Assembly: GCA_963736975.1 (NCBI GenBank)
Contig: CAVTQY010000001.1
Span: 124,001 to 188,000 of the forward strand
Direction of reading: 5' to 3'
Source: CAVTQY01 sp963736975
Lineage (GTDB): Bacteria > Pseudomonadota > Alphaproteobacteria > Acetobacterales > Acetobacteraceae
Length of the DNA stretch: 64,000 nucleotides
Under the pieces are notes generated by a model. That model was not told the DNA's origin. It did not search any database and saw only the letters and a program-made list of their open reading frames with translations. The translations under genes and the position numbers were made by a program. Of the stretch, positions 1 to 8,045 are shown one piece after another (the first letter of the stretch is position 1; each line of letters begins with the position of its first letter).

Positions 1-153
1 CAGGGCGGGATTTCATTGTCGGAGAACCCGGCGTTCCGGTTCGACTATCGGCCGAGCGGCGCGAAAAGCATCCGTGCCGAGGTGATCGACAACAAGGACG
101 AAAAATTCTCCGGGACGTGGGCGGCGGGCGACATGCTGTTCCCGGCCGGCTAA
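1..153 (+). CDS. C-terminal end of a SoxYZ-like carrier protein (partial)
   Basis: The frame is open from the window edge to TAA at 151-153 and gives 50 residues. The segment SLSENPAFRFDYRP followed by IRAEVIDNKDEKFSG is typical of the SoxZ-type immunoglobulin-like domain found in quinoprotein dehydrogenase-associated SoxYZ-like carriers, a periplasmic family often encoded beside PQQ alcohol dehydrogenases. The PQQ dehydrogenase 1.8 kb downstream fits that context. The stop overlaps the end of the convergent gene at 150-506 by four bases. Only the C-terminus is visible, so a stand-alone SoxZ cannot be excluded. Confidence 0.7.
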   Translation, partial: QGGISLSENPAFRFDYRPSGAKSIRAEVIDNKDEKFSGTWAAGDMLFPAG

Positions 154-506
154 AAACAGCGGACCTCGGCTTCCGCCTGAGCTTCGCGCAATTGCCTGAC
201 GAACCGGTTGGCAGGAGGCGCTCGCAGCTCGTCGCCGAGATAGCCACCTGCGCCCTGGCGCAAGCTGAGCACCGTTTCCGCCTCCACATACTCGGTATAG
301 GGCAGGATGGAGGCGATCACATCGATCGAGCAGGAGCAGCGTTGCAGCGCGTCGCGTGTGCCGCCGTTGACATTCATGCAGGCCAGCACGTAGTCCGCGC
401 GCGCGGCTGTCGGGTAATCGTTGACCGGCGCCGGTCGGCTGGCCCCGCCGACGGCGACGGCGGCCAGCATCACCAGCGGCAGCCAAAGGCTAGGAATGCT
501 CTGCAT
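150..506 (-). CDS. Small exported protein with four cysteines, associated with PQQ dehydrogenases
   Basis: 118 residues with an N-terminal hydrophobic signal segment (about residues 5-21) and then a short mature domain. Four cysteines (43, 57, 59 and the penultimate residue 117) suggest disulfides or a redox/metal role in the periplasm. The segment DVIASILPYTEYVEAETVLSL is compact and looks well conserved. Similar small proteins occur near XoxF/Ped-type dehydrogenases, but I know of no assigned function. It is convergent with the SoxYZ-like gene. Function is unknown; a periplasmic accessory factor for the dehydrogenase is inferred from position only. Confidence 0.6.
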   Translation of the reverse strand: MQSIPSLWLPLVMLAAVAVGGASRPAPVNDYPTAARADYVLACMNVNGGTRDALQRCSCSIDVIASILPYTEYVEAETVLSLRQGAGGYLGDELRAPPANRFVRQLREAQAEAEVRCF

Positions 507-552
507 GGCTTCACCCCCGATAACCCGAGCATGCTAGCACAACGGCGGAATT

Positions 553-602
553 AGAGCGTGATCGCTTGAGGCGGACACGTCGGAAGGCGTGAATCACGCT
601 CT
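553..602. repeat. Interspersed inverted repeat, 10-bp arms
   Basis: AGAGCGTGAT (553-562) and ATCACGCTCT (593-602) are perfect inverted arms around a 30-base GC-rich middle. It sits in the 123-bp gap between the divergent genes at 506 and 630. The size and form are those of REP-type intergenic palindromes common in alphaproteobacteria. There is no T tract, so it is not a classic intrinsic terminator. Confidence 0.65.
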
Positions 603-629
603 CAGACCAATGAACGGAGGGAACGCAGG

Positions 630-941
630 ATGATCATGGTTACCGTGATGTACCCCGCCACCGATGGCGTCAGGTTCGACATGGATTATTACCTCAAGAC
701 GCATGTTCCGATGGTCGACGCGCGGTGGAGGTCCTGCGGCCTGCAGGATGTGAAGGTGTTGCACGGCGTTGGTGCACCGGGAGGCGGCGCGGCGACCTAT
801 TCCGTGATCGCGCTACTGACCTTCGGCTCGGCGCAGGAATTCCAACGCGCCGTCGAACAGCACGGCAAGGAGATTCTCGGCGATATTGCAAATTTCACCG
901 ATATCCAGCCGATTATCCAGATCAACGATGTCATTGCGTAA
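630..941 (+). CDS. EthD-family protein
   Basis: 103 residues, start ATG 630 preceded by GGAGGGAACGCAGG. It matches the small EthD ferredoxin-like fold: a start like MIMVTVMYPATDGVRFDMDY, the conserved tyrosine-rich YYLKTHVPM segment and a late F-T-x-IQP-I strand. Members are dimeric alpha/beta barrel proteins; EthD itself is needed for ether degradation, but most relatives have no known reaction. It reads away from the alcohol dehydrogenase genes and is followed at 23 bp by a small exported protein, possibly in one transcript. Family is confident, function is not. Confidence 0.8.
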   Translation: MIMVTVMYPATDGVRFDMDYYLKTHVPMVDARWRSCGLQDVKVLHGVGAPGGGAATYSVIALLTFGSAQEFQRAVEQHGKEILGDIANFTDIQPIIQINDVIA

Positions 942-964
942 CCGGAGCCGGCGAAGGGACCCGC

Positions 965-1306
965 ATGGTGAAACTAACAGCAGCGGTGCTGGTCTTGTTG
1001 GCCGCCGGCGCGAGCGCCCAGGCAGCGCCGGTGAAGACCCGGTTCTGGAACCTCACCGGCCAGACGATCACGCATCTCTATCTGGCGCCGGCGGGGACCA
1101 CCAACTGGGGCACCGACCAGTGCCGCAACGATCCGGACGGCAGCGTCGATGACGACGAGCGGTTGTCGATCACCGGCGTTACGGCAGGACATTATGACGC
1201 TAAGCTGACCCAGACGGGCGGCCGTGTCTGTATTGTGAAGAATGTCGCGATCAAGCCCGGGGCGATATTCTCCATCGACAAGAAGGCGCTGACGAACTGC
1301 AGTTGA
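965..1306 (+). CDS. Small exported protein of unknown function
   Basis: 113 residues from ATG 965. A clear Sec-type signal peptide (MVKLTAAVLVLLAAGASAQA) is followed by a roughly 90-residue beta-rich mature part with three cysteines (53, 89, 112) and an acidic stretch DPDGSVDDDERL at 57-67. The acidic run could bind a cation, which is tempting beside a putative lanthanide-dependent enzyme, but it does not match an EF-hand spacing and this is only speculation. The gene ends one base before the convergent cytochrome gene. I do not recognise the family by name. Confidence 0.65.
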   Translation: MVKLTAAVLVLLAAGASAQAAPVKTRFWNLTGQTITHLYLAPAGTTNWGTDQCRNDPDGSVDDDERLSITGVTAGHYDAKLTQTGGRVCIVKNVAIKPGAIFSIDKKALTNCS

Positions 1307-1307
1307 T

Positions 1308-1949
1308 CTATAAGCCGCCCAGATAAGTGGCCATGGCGGCGATGTCTCCATCGGAGAAGGTCTTCAGCAGCGCCGACATCCAGGGATTGTTGCCGCGGCT
1401 TCCATCATGGAAGTCTTGCATCGTCTTGCGCAGGTAATCGACGCTCTGGCCGGCCAGGCGCGGATTGGCGCTGTCGCCCAGGAAGCCGCCGAGATGGCAT
1501 TGCGAGCACTGGCCGGATGCAGCCATCCCTTGTGCATGGACCGCGACATCGGCGGGGGCTCTGGGTTGTTGCAGATCGGGCCACGGCTTTTTCTCGAAAT
1601 GTTCCCCCAGCGCCAGCATGTCGCCGTGACTCAGCGCTTTGACGATAGGTTCCATTATCGGGTTTTTCCGCGCACCGGTCTGAAAGTCGCGCAGCTCGAG
1701 AAAGATGTAGCCGGCGTGCTGGCCCCAGATCACCGGGATCTCCTTGCTGATCGGCACGCCGTTCGTGCCGTGGCAGGCAGCGCATATCGCGGCTTTCTCG
1801 GCGATTGGGTCCGGGGCGGTGGTTTGTGCTCTCGCTGTCGATGCGAAAGCCAGCACCGCCAACAGAAGCAGGTGACCCGCCACCCTCTCCGACAAGCGGT
1901 GGGGGCGGCGGGCAGTCTTCGTCTGTCCGTCAGTCAAGCGTGAAGGCAA
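1308..1949 (-). CDS. Di-haem c-type cytochrome (c4/c553-like), probable partner of the PQQ dehydrogenase
   Basis: Two CxxCH haem sites are visible, CAACH at residues 56-60 and CSQCH at 148-152, each starting a roughly 80-100 residue class I cytochrome domain. A hydrophobic segment (about 24-42) followed by AQT is the export signal. It directly follows and overlaps the dehydrogenase gene, so it is the likely periplasmic electron acceptor or relay to the oxidase. The longest frame starts at TTG 1949, inside the upstream gene. No convincing ribosome site is seen there, and GTG at the VAGHLLLL segment is a possible alternative, so the start is uncertain. Confidence 0.85.
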   Translation of the reverse strand: MPSRLTDGQTKTARRPHRLSERVAGHLLLLAVLAFASTARAQTTAPDPIAEKAAICAACHGTNGVPISKEIPVIWGQHAGYIFLELRDFQTGARKNPIMEPIVKALSHGDMLALGEHFEKKPWPDLQQPRAPADVAVHAQGMAASGQCSQCHLGGFLGDSANPRLAGQSVDYLRKTMQDFHDGSRGNNPWMSALLKTFSDGDIAAMATYLGGL

Positions 1950-3636
1950 TCACGGCGTTGCCGCGCTTATAGTCGAGCTGCGTATTGCCCCCGGCGGCGA
2001 CAACGACATACTGCTTGCCATCCACGGTGTAGGACGAAGGCGGCGCGTTGACGCCGGCGCCCGCCTGGAAGCGCCACAGCTCGGCGCCGGTCGCGGCATC
2101 ATAGGCCTTGAAGAAGCCGTTGCCTTCGCCGGTGAATACCAGCCCGCCGGCGGTGGCGAGGATGCCGCCGATCATCGGCTGTTCCGTCTTCACCTGCCAC
2201 ATGATCCGGCCGGTGTTGTAGTCAACCGCCGTCACATTGCCCCACTGCTCGGCGCCCGGGATAACCGTGAACGCGCCGCCCAGCCACAGTTTGCCCTCCG
2301 GGTAGGGGGACGGGGTCAACGTATAGGTCATCGGCTGGTGCAGGTTGATCGCGTAAGCGAGGTTGAACAGCGCATTGACTGCGATCGGCGACCATTCGAC
2401 GCCGCCATTGGCGCCCGGCAGCATGACGGTGCCCTGCGGGGTCGGCAACGCCCACATGTTCTTTTGCGGGACCATAGGTTCGGAGAAGCGGATCAGGCTG
2501 CAATCATCCGCCTTGTTGACATAGATGTGCCCCGTCTTGCCGGCCTGCAGCACGCCTTCCACCAGATTGCCGCCGCGGTCCCGCACCGCAACCAGCACCG
2601 GCGGACTGACCGCATCGAGATCCCAGACATCGTGCGGGACATACTGGAAGTGGCACAGATATTTCCCGGTATTGAGATCGACCGACACGAGAGAGTCGGT
2701 ATAAAGATTGTCGCCGGGCCTGGCAGCACCGTTGAGGTCGGGAGACGGATTGCCGACGGCAAAGAAAATCCTGTGATGCGCCAGATCGACTGCCGGGTTC
2801 TGCCATGAACCACCGCCCAGCCGCTTGTATGGGTCGCCACCTTGGGCGAATGCTGCCTTCTCGGCCGCGATGTCACGGTGCAGGTCGCGTCCCGTGGCGT
2901 CGGTGGTCGCCCATACGCCGACCGAGTTTTCCGGAATAGTGTCGAAGTTCCAGATCAGCTTGCCCGTTTCAGCGTCGTAAGCGCGGACGAAGCCCCGGAT
3001 GCCGTACTCGCCGCCATTCGTGCCGATCAGGATTTTCCCATCAACGGGTGTCGGGGCCATCGTGTCACTGTACCCGAGCGTGGGATCGGCAAGCTGCGTC
3101 TCCCACACGACCTGGCCGGTCTTGGCATTCAGCGCCACCAGCTTGGAGTCGAGCGTCGCCAGATAGACCTTATCTCCGTATGCCGCGACTCCGCGGTTGT
3201 TCGGGCCGCAGCAATAGACCGTCAACGGCCCGAGCTTCTGCTGATATTCCCAGAGCTGCTCGCCGGTACGCGCGTTCACCGCATAGACGTGATCGAACGA
3301 GGTGGTGATGTACATAATGCCGTTCACCACGATGGGCGAGGTCTCCATCAACTCCCTGATGTCGGTCTGGAAAATCCAGGCTGGGTGCAGGCGGGAGACA
3401 TTGGTGACGTTGATCTGTCGGTTCGGGTAGAAGCGCGTCTGCGCATAATTGCCGTTGGTCAGCAGGAAGTTGTTGCCGTCATCGGCCGCGCGGTTCAGTT
3501 GATCCTGCGTCACCGCCGACAAATCGCCGTAACGAGGCGGCGGAGGCGTCTCCTGCGACCATCCCGGCGGGGCAGCGGCAAGCATCGTGAATGCGGCCGC
3601 GCCGGCCGTTACGGCGTGTCTGGCGGTCCCCTTCAT
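1930..3636 (-). CDS. PQQ-dependent alcohol dehydrogenase with lanthanide-type Asp-x-Asp signature
   Basis: 568 residues, an eight-bladed quinoprotein. The start is set by GGAGGAACTG immediately upstream of ATG 3636, and the signal peptide runs to about residue 28. The adjacent-cysteine ring that sits over PQQ is at 142-143 (VYCCGPN). Metal ligands are E210 (GGEYG) and N296 (VGNPSPD); the catalytic Asp is D339 in VWDLDAVS. D341, two residues later, is the extra aspartate that marks lanthanide-dependent enzymes (XoxF, ExaF/PedH) and is Ala/Ser/Thr in calcium forms. Whether methanol or longer alcohols are oxidised cannot be told. It is followed by its cytochrome and preceded by PedBC-like ABC genes. 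Confidence 0.92.
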   Translation of the reverse strand: MKGTARHAVTAGAAAFTMLAAAPPGWSQETPPPPRYGDLSAVTQDQLNRAADDGNNFLLTNGNYAQTRFYPNRQINVTNVSRLHPAWIFQTDIRELMETSPIVVNGIMYITTSFDHVYAVNARTGEQLWEYQQKLGPLTVYCCGPNNRGVAAYGDKVYLATLDSKLVALNAKTGQVVWETQLADPTLGYSDTMAPTPVDGKILIGTNGGEYGIRGFVRAYDAETGKLIWNFDTIPENSVGVWATTDATGRDLHRDIAAEKAAFAQGGDPYKRLGGGSWQNPAVDLAHHRIFFAVGNPSPDLNGAARPGDNLYTDSLVSVDLNTGKYLCHFQYVPHDVWDLDAVSPPVLVAVRDRGGNLVEGVLQAGKTGHIYVNKADDCSLIRFSEPMVPQKNMWALPTPQGTVMLPGANGGVEWSPIAVNALFNLAYAINLHQPMTYTLTPSPYPEGKLWLGGAFTVIPGAEQWGNVTAVDYNTGRIMWQVKTEQPMIGGILATAGGLVFTGEGNGFFKAYDAATGAELWRFQAGAGVNAPPSSYTVDGKQYVVVAAGGNTQLDYKRGNAVIAFTLD

Positions 3637-3749
3637 CAGTTCCTCCACAGTTTGTTCGTTGCCCGGCTGCTGCACGAACCGCTCAGCCGAGTGGAACGAT
3701 CCTATGCTGGCAATTTGCTTGATGTAAAGCAACGAAACGCGGCGCCGCG

Positions 3750-4595
3750 TCAGCCCCCGCCTGCGCCCCCGCGCCGCACGATCAGCCCGCGTGCCGGGTC
3801 ATAGGCGATGATGGCGCCCGCCATGAACAACGCTGTCATACCGGCGACGACACCCAAGGCCAGCCAGTTGACCTGCTGGTAGAGCGCGAAGCGCACCAGC
3901 TCGATGCCGTAGGTGAACGGGTTGGCCCGGCAGACATCGTACAATAACGGGCTCGACTGCTGCACCAGCCACAGCGGATACAGCGCGGAGGAAGCGAAGA
4001 ACATCGGGAAAATGACGAAGTTCATCACCCCGGCAAAATTCTCGAGCTGCTTGATCACGGAAGACAGCAGCATTCCCAGCGCCCCGAGCATCAGCCCGTT
4101 CAGCACCAACGCCGGAAGCACGGTCAGATAACCCCAGGGCGGCGCCTCGATGCCGTAAAGCCAGGCTATCAGCAGGAACGCATAAACCTGTAGAACAGAT
4201 ACGGCAGTGCTGGCCAGCAGCTTGGAGATCAGCAGAAACCAGCGCGGGAAGGGGCTGACCAGCAGCATGCGCATGTTTCCCATCTCGCGGTCGTACACCA
4301 TCGAGAGCGAGGACTGCATGCCGTTGAATAACTGGATCATCGCGATCAGCCCAGGCGTGACATAGACCTCGTACAGTATGTACGTCTGGTACGGCGGGAT
4401 GATGGAAACACCGAGGATCTGGCGAAACCCGGCGGCGAAGATGAATAACCACACCAGCGGACGCACCAAGGCGGCAATGAAGCGCTCGCGCTGGTGCAGG
4501 AAGCGCAGCGCCTCGCGCCAGGTGATGCCGCGCAGGCATATGCTGTACTGCCACAGGGTGAACCCGCGCCGCGGCGAACCGAGTGCGATGCTCAC
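3750..4595 (-). CDS. ABC-2 type permease of the PQQ alcohol dehydrogenase system (PedC-like)
   Basis: 281 residues with about six hydrophobic helices and the ABC-2 membrane fold. The N-terminus (TLWQYSICLRGITWREALRF) and the middle stretch with REMGNMRMLLVSPFPRW resemble the permease subunits encoded with PQQ-dependent alcohol dehydrogenases (PedC family). The start overlaps the end of the ATPase gene by four bases, so the two are translationally coupled. In Pseudomonas putida the PedA1A2BC transporter is needed for growth at low lanthanide levels, so a role in metal handling is a reasonable inference here. The transported substrate is not proven. Confidence 0.85.
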   Translation of the reverse strand: MSIALGSPRRGFTLWQYSICLRGITWREALRFLHQRERFIAALVRPLVWLFIFAAGFRQILGVSIIPPYQTYILYEVYVTPGLIAMIQLFNGMQSSLSMVYDREMGNMRMLLVSPFPRWFLLISKLLASTAVSVLQVYAFLLIAWLYGIEAPPWGYLTVLPALVLNGLMLGALGMLLSSVIKQLENFAGVMNFVIFPMFFASSALYPLWLVQQSSPLLYDVCRANPFTYGIELVRFALYQQVNWLALGVVAGMTALFMAGAIIAYDPARGLIVRRGGAGGG

Positions 4596-5341
4596 GATTC
4601 GGCTCCTGCTCCCGTCAGCGCCGTAAAGGCGCCGCGCATATCGGCGGCTCCGGTCGTTGCGATCACCGCTGTCGCGTCGCCGCTCGCCATGACCTTGCCG
4701 CGATGCAGGACCACGACCGCATCGGACGGCTTGACCTCATCGAGCAGATGGGTCGCCCAAAGCACCGCAACCCCGCGCTGATCCACCAAGCCCCGAACAT
4801 GCCGAAGGATCGCCCATTTCGAAGCCACGTCCAGTCCGACGGTCGGCTCATCGAGCACCAAAAGAAGCGGACCGTGCAGCAACGCCCGTGCGATCTCCAC
4901 CCGTCGCATCTGCCCGCCCGACAGCTTGCGCGCGGTATCGCGCGCACGATCGGCCAGTTCCACCTCTTGCAGCACCGCATCCGCCCGTACCCGCGCCTCC
5001 CGCCCGGCGATGCCGTGCAGCGCCGCGTGGTAGAGCAGGTTGTCCATCACCGTAAGGTCGAGATCGAGCGTGCGGGCCTGGAACACCACGCCAAGCAGGC
5101 GCAACGCTTCCCCGGGCTCACGGTCCACCGCATGTCCCAGCACGCGGATGCGGCCCGCACGCGTGTCATAGAGCCGGGTGATCAGGGAGAACAGCGTGGT
5201 CTTGCCGGCGCCGTTCAGTCCAAGCAGCACCGTGAAACGCGCGGTCGGCACTACGAGGGAAATATCGTCGAGCGCCTTGCGCGAACCGTAGGCGTGACTG
5301 ACATGCTCTACCTCCAGCGCTGCCGGCGCGGTCGCGCTCAT
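4592..5341 (-). CDS. ABC transporter ATPase of the PQQ alcohol dehydrogenase system (PedB-like)
   Basis: 249 residues from ATG 5341, chosen because GAGGTGACAAA lies just before it; an ATG 21 bases upstream lies inside the previous gene. Walker A is GLNGAGKTT (41-49), the signature is LSGGQMRRVEIAR and Walker B is LLLVLDEPTVGLD. The GLNGAGKTTLFSLI form and the length fit the ATPase subfamily encoded with PQQ alcohol dehydrogenases. It energises the adjacent ABC-2 permease. It follows the SsuB-like ATPase by a 4-bp gap, so all five ABC genes on this strand probably form one operon. Confidence 0.87.
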   Translation of the reverse strand: MSATAPAALEVEHVSHAYGSRKALDDISLVVPTARFTVLLGLNGAGKTTLFSLITRLYDTRAGRIRVLGHAVDREPGEALRLLGVVFQARTLDLDLTVMDNLLYHAALHGIAGREARVRADAVLQEVELADRARDTARKLSGGQMRRVEIARALLHGPLLLVLDEPTVGLDVASKWAILRHVRGLVDQRGVAVLWATHLLDEVKPSDAVVVLHRGKVMASGDATAVIATTGAADMRGAFTALTGAGAES

Positions 5342-5345
5342 TTTG

Positions 5346-6059
5346 TCACCTCGTACCGGCAAGGAACGGAAACTCCGCCATCAAACTCGCGCGCAGCGCG
5401 GCGAGCGCCCCGGCATCGCTGCGGTCCGGCACCGGCACATCCGCTGCCAAGGTTCCCGGTTCACCCGCCAGCACCAAAACCCGATCGGCGAGGCCGAGCG
5501 CCTGATCGAGGTCGTGGGTCGCCAACAGGACAGTGGCGCCGCGCCGCCGTGCCCATTGCGCAACCACAGCCGCGAGCCGCGCCGCGAGCGCCGGATCGAG
5601 CGAGGCGAACGGTTCGTCCAACACAAGCATGTCGGGATCGATGGTCAAGGCGCGCGCCAATGCAACACGACGTGCCATGCCGAGCGAGAGTTCTCGCGGC
5701 AGCCTGTGCTCCACGCCGGGCAGCTCCATCTCGGCAAGCAGGCCGGGAATGTCGAGCGCCCGCGCACCGTCGATCGCCACCAGCCGCAGATTCTCCGCGA
5801 CGCTGAGCCAAGGAAGCAGCCGCGGTTCCTGAAAGACCGCGCCGATCCGGCCCGCACGACACGACACCGAGCCCTGCAAATCGGTATCGAGGCCAAGTAC
5901 GAGCCGCAACGTCGTCGTCTTGCCGATCCCTGATGGGCCGAACAAAGCAAGGATTTCGGCGCCGGCGGCAAACCGCACATCGCGCAGGACCGTGCGCGTG
6001 CCGCCAGGCACGTTGACGCGCTTTGCGACGATATCGACGTCAATCACCGCGCCAGGCAT
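5346..6059 (-). CDS. ABC transporter ATPase, nitrate/sulfonate/taurine type (SsuB/TauB-like)
   Basis: 237 residues. Walker A is GPSGIGKTT (41-49), the Q-loop is VFQEPRLLPW, the signature LSLGMARRVALARAL is the usual slightly altered form in this subfamily, and Walker B is MLVLDEPFASLD. It overlaps the upstream permease gene by 20 bases, and this permease and the binding protein upstream complete a three-gene importer. The substrate is not predictable from the ATPase. Its place between a PQQ dehydrogenase and pqq genes points to an alcohol-oxidation-linked solute, but that is inference. Confidence 0.85.
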   Translation of the reverse strand: MPGAVIDVDIVAKRVNVPGGTRTVLRDVRFAAGAEILALFGPSGIGKTTTLRLVLGLDTDLQGSVSCRAGRIGAVFQEPRLLPWLSVAENLRLVAIDGARALDIPGLLAEMELPGVEHRLPRELSLGMARRVALARALTIDPDMLVLDEPFASLDPALAARLAAVVAQWARRRGATVLLATHDLDQALGLADRVLVLAGEPGTLAADVPVPDRSDAGALAALRASLMAEFPFLAGTR

Positions 6060-6807
6060 TCACACGGCGTTCCCAACGCTGCAACAGCGCCATTTCAATC
6101 AGCAGCATAATGGCGGCGAACACGAAACCATAAGCGAGCACACCCGCCACGTTGAAATCCTGGAAATAGAGGTTCAGCACGAACCCCACCCCGTTCGGGC
6201 GCCCGAGCAGCTCGACGATCAGCACGATCTTCCAGGTGATCGAAAGCCCGCTGCGAGCCGCCGCCGCCACATAGGGCGAAAGCTGCGGCAGCACGATCCG
6301 GTGCAGGCGCCGAACCGGCCCGATACGAAACACCTGTGCGAGATCATCGAGCCGCGGATCCAAAGCGCGCGCACCCTCTCGCACGGTCACCATCACCGTC
6401 GGGATCTTGACGATGGCAACCGCGAGCACCGCCGCCAGCTCGTTCAGGCCGATCCAGATGTAAGCCAGGATGATCACCACCAGCACCGGCAGGTTCAGCG
6501 TGATCACCAACCATGGATCCATCAGCGCATCCGCGCGCGGCCAGCGTCCGGCTATGGTGCCCGCTATCGTCCCGATCACCATCGAGAGAGAGAAAGCGGC
6601 AGCCACCCGAAGCAACGTAATCCCGAGATTGCGCGGCATCTCGCCGCTCAGGATGGCATTCCAGGCGAAACGGCCGACCGCTTGCGGCGGCGGCAGCAAC
6701 TGCGGATTGGCAGCGAGCCGGGCCGCGAGCCACCACAATGCGATGAAGGCGGCGATCGAGATCAGGCGAACGAGACGATGGCCGTGCCTTCCCTTATCCG
6801 CTCGCAT
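6040..6807 (-). CDS. ABC transporter permease, SsuC/TauC type
   Basis: 255 residues when started at ATG 6807; a longer open frame reaches 6993 but would run through the binding-protein gene in another phase. About six membrane helices are present. The BPD inner-membrane signature lies in the segment from EGARALDPRLDDLAQVF to LPQLSPYV, with the usual EAA-loop spacing. The start overlaps the end of the binding-protein gene by 14 bases and its own end overlaps the ATPase gene by 20 bases. This tight packing supports one co-translated importer. Confidence 0.83.
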   Translation of the reverse strand: MRADKGRHGHRLVRLISIAAFIALWWLAARLAANPQLLPPPQAVGRFAWNAILSGEMPRNLGITLLRVAAAFSLSMVIGTIAGTIAGRWPRADALMDPWLVITLNLPVLVVIILAYIWIGLNELAAVLAVAIVKIPTVMVTVREGARALDPRLDDLAQVFRIGPVRRLHRIVLPQLSPYVAAAARSGLSITWKIVLIVELLGRPNGVGFVLNLYFQDFNVAGVLAYGFVFAAIMLLIEMALLQRWERRVNAWRGD

Positions 6808-7801
6808 TCGCCCCGCGCCAGAACAAGCCTTCGGGCAGCGCCGACAATCCCGCGGTGGCTCGCGTCCCGCCGGTCCGCAGCAGGATGGCGAACACATGCT
6901 CCGCGGTCGTTTGCTCCCGCGCTGCGGACGGCTCGGCGATCCCCGTGAGGAGACGGCGCTGCAGGGCGGCGAACAGTGCATCGTCCGGCGCATCCATCAG
7001 CGGCCTGATACGCTCCCACTCGGCCGGCGTGGTGGCGAGCAGGTGCTCGGCCGCGGCAACCGCGGCCAGGAAACCGTCGATGCTGCGCCGCTGCGCCTCG
7101 GCCCAATCCTGGTGGAATACGAAGCCCACCAGATCGAGCTGCGGCGGCAGCCCGAGCACATGCGCGCAATCGCCGACCGAAATTGCTTCCCGGTAACCCG
7201 CGGCTTCCAGCTTGGCGGCAAAATTCCAGAACGTCAGCACGGCATCGAGTTCGCCCTGCTGCAATTTGGCATCCAGCAAAGGCGGTGCGCCGTACACGAC
7301 GTGCGTCGCCGAAGCGAGGTCCGGGCCGCCGGCCGCGCGGGAAGCCGCCTGCACCACCAGCCATGACTTGTCCACCGGCCCGCCGGCGACGCCAAGCCTT
7401 CGCCCGTTGAGATCGCCGAACCCCTGGATCGGCGCGTCGGCGCGCACCATGATGCCGCCCAAGGCGCTGGAAAACGGCGCGAAGCAGAGACGCGTTCCGG
7501 CCGCGCGTTGTGCCGCGGCAAACATCCAGTCGGAGACGATCACATCATCGGCGCCCGCCATCAACGCAACACGACCGGCATCGGTATTGGCGAGCGGCGA
7601 GGTCTTCAGCGTGATCCCGTTCGCAGCATCGAGCCGGCGCCGACGGATCACGTCCGCGATCCACTGCACGGTGCCGAATTGCAGCGTTCCCAACCGCACC
7701 TTCGGGTCCTCGGCCGCCGCACGGCCCATCGCGAACAACGCGGCTGCGCCTGCCGAAGTCGCGATCCAGCGGCGTCGAGATATCCGAGGGCCGGTCCTCA
7801 T
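6794..7801 (-). CDS. ABC transporter periplasmic substrate-binding protein, NMT1/SsuA-like
   Basis: 335 residues with a twin-arginine-like N-terminus (ISRRRWIATSAGAAAL) and a signal end near AAAEDP. The mature part has the two-lobe NMT1/taurine-type pattern: VRLGTLQFGTVQWIADVIRR at the start, ADDVIVSDW in lobe one, GDLNGRRLGVAGGPVDKSW at the hinge, and QGELDAVLTFWNFAAKLEAAG in lobe two. It is first in the leftward operon and divergent from pqqA, from which it is separated by 155 bp. That spacer probably holds both promoters, but I see no clear boxes. Confidence 0.83.
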   Translation of the reverse strand: MRTGPRISRRRWIATSAGAAALFAMGRAAAEDPKVRLGTLQFGTVQWIADVIRRRRLDAANGITLKTSPLANTDAGRVALMAGADDVIVSDWMFAAAQRAAGTRLCFAPFSSALGGIMVRADAPIQGFGDLNGRRLGVAGGPVDKSWLVVQAASRAAGGPDLASATHVVYGAPPLLDAKLQQGELDAVLTFWNFAAKLEAAGYREAISVGDCAHVLGLPPQLDLVGFVFHQDWAEAQRRSIDGFLAAVAAAEHLLATTPAEWERIRPLMDAPDDALFAALQRRLLTGIAEPSAAREQTTAEHVFAILLRTGGTRATAGLSALPEGLFWRGANASG

Positions 7802-7956
7802 TTTATGCGCTCGTTCCTCCCGCTGCGCGATGTGCCACCGACAGTGAGACGGCGCAGCAAGGAACGCAAGGCGCCTGCCTGGACAGGCGAGGGCGGTCGC
7901 ATTACCTTACAGGAGACGCTGATCGCGCCCCATCATCAATCAAGGGAGATACCGAA

Positions 7957-8034
7957 ATGGCCTGGAAACGCCCGACGATCCGCGAGATCTGTATCGGTAT
8001 GGAGATCAACGGCTACCTCCCCGCCGAGATCTGA
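7957..8034 (+). CDS. pqqA: PqqA, precursor peptide of PQQ
   Basis: A 25-residue peptide, MAWKRPTIREICIGMEINGY followed by LPAEI, with GGGAG seven bases before ATG 7957. It has all hallmarks of PqqA: the EICIGMEIN core and the Glu and Tyr (E16 and Y20) that PqqE cross-links to build pyrroloquinoline quinone. It is the first gene of pqqABCDE and stands 155 bp from the divergent ABC operon, so its own promoter should lie in 7802-7956. It serves the PQQ dehydrogenase encoded 4 kb away. Confidence 0.97.
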   Translation: MAWKRPTIREICIGMEINGYLPAEI

Positions 8035-8045
8035 TCGCTTCGTCC

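Noticed and set aside
6808..6993. N-terminal extension of the SsuC-like permease
   Set aside because: It lies wholly inside the binding-protein gene in another phase and has no permease-like sequence.
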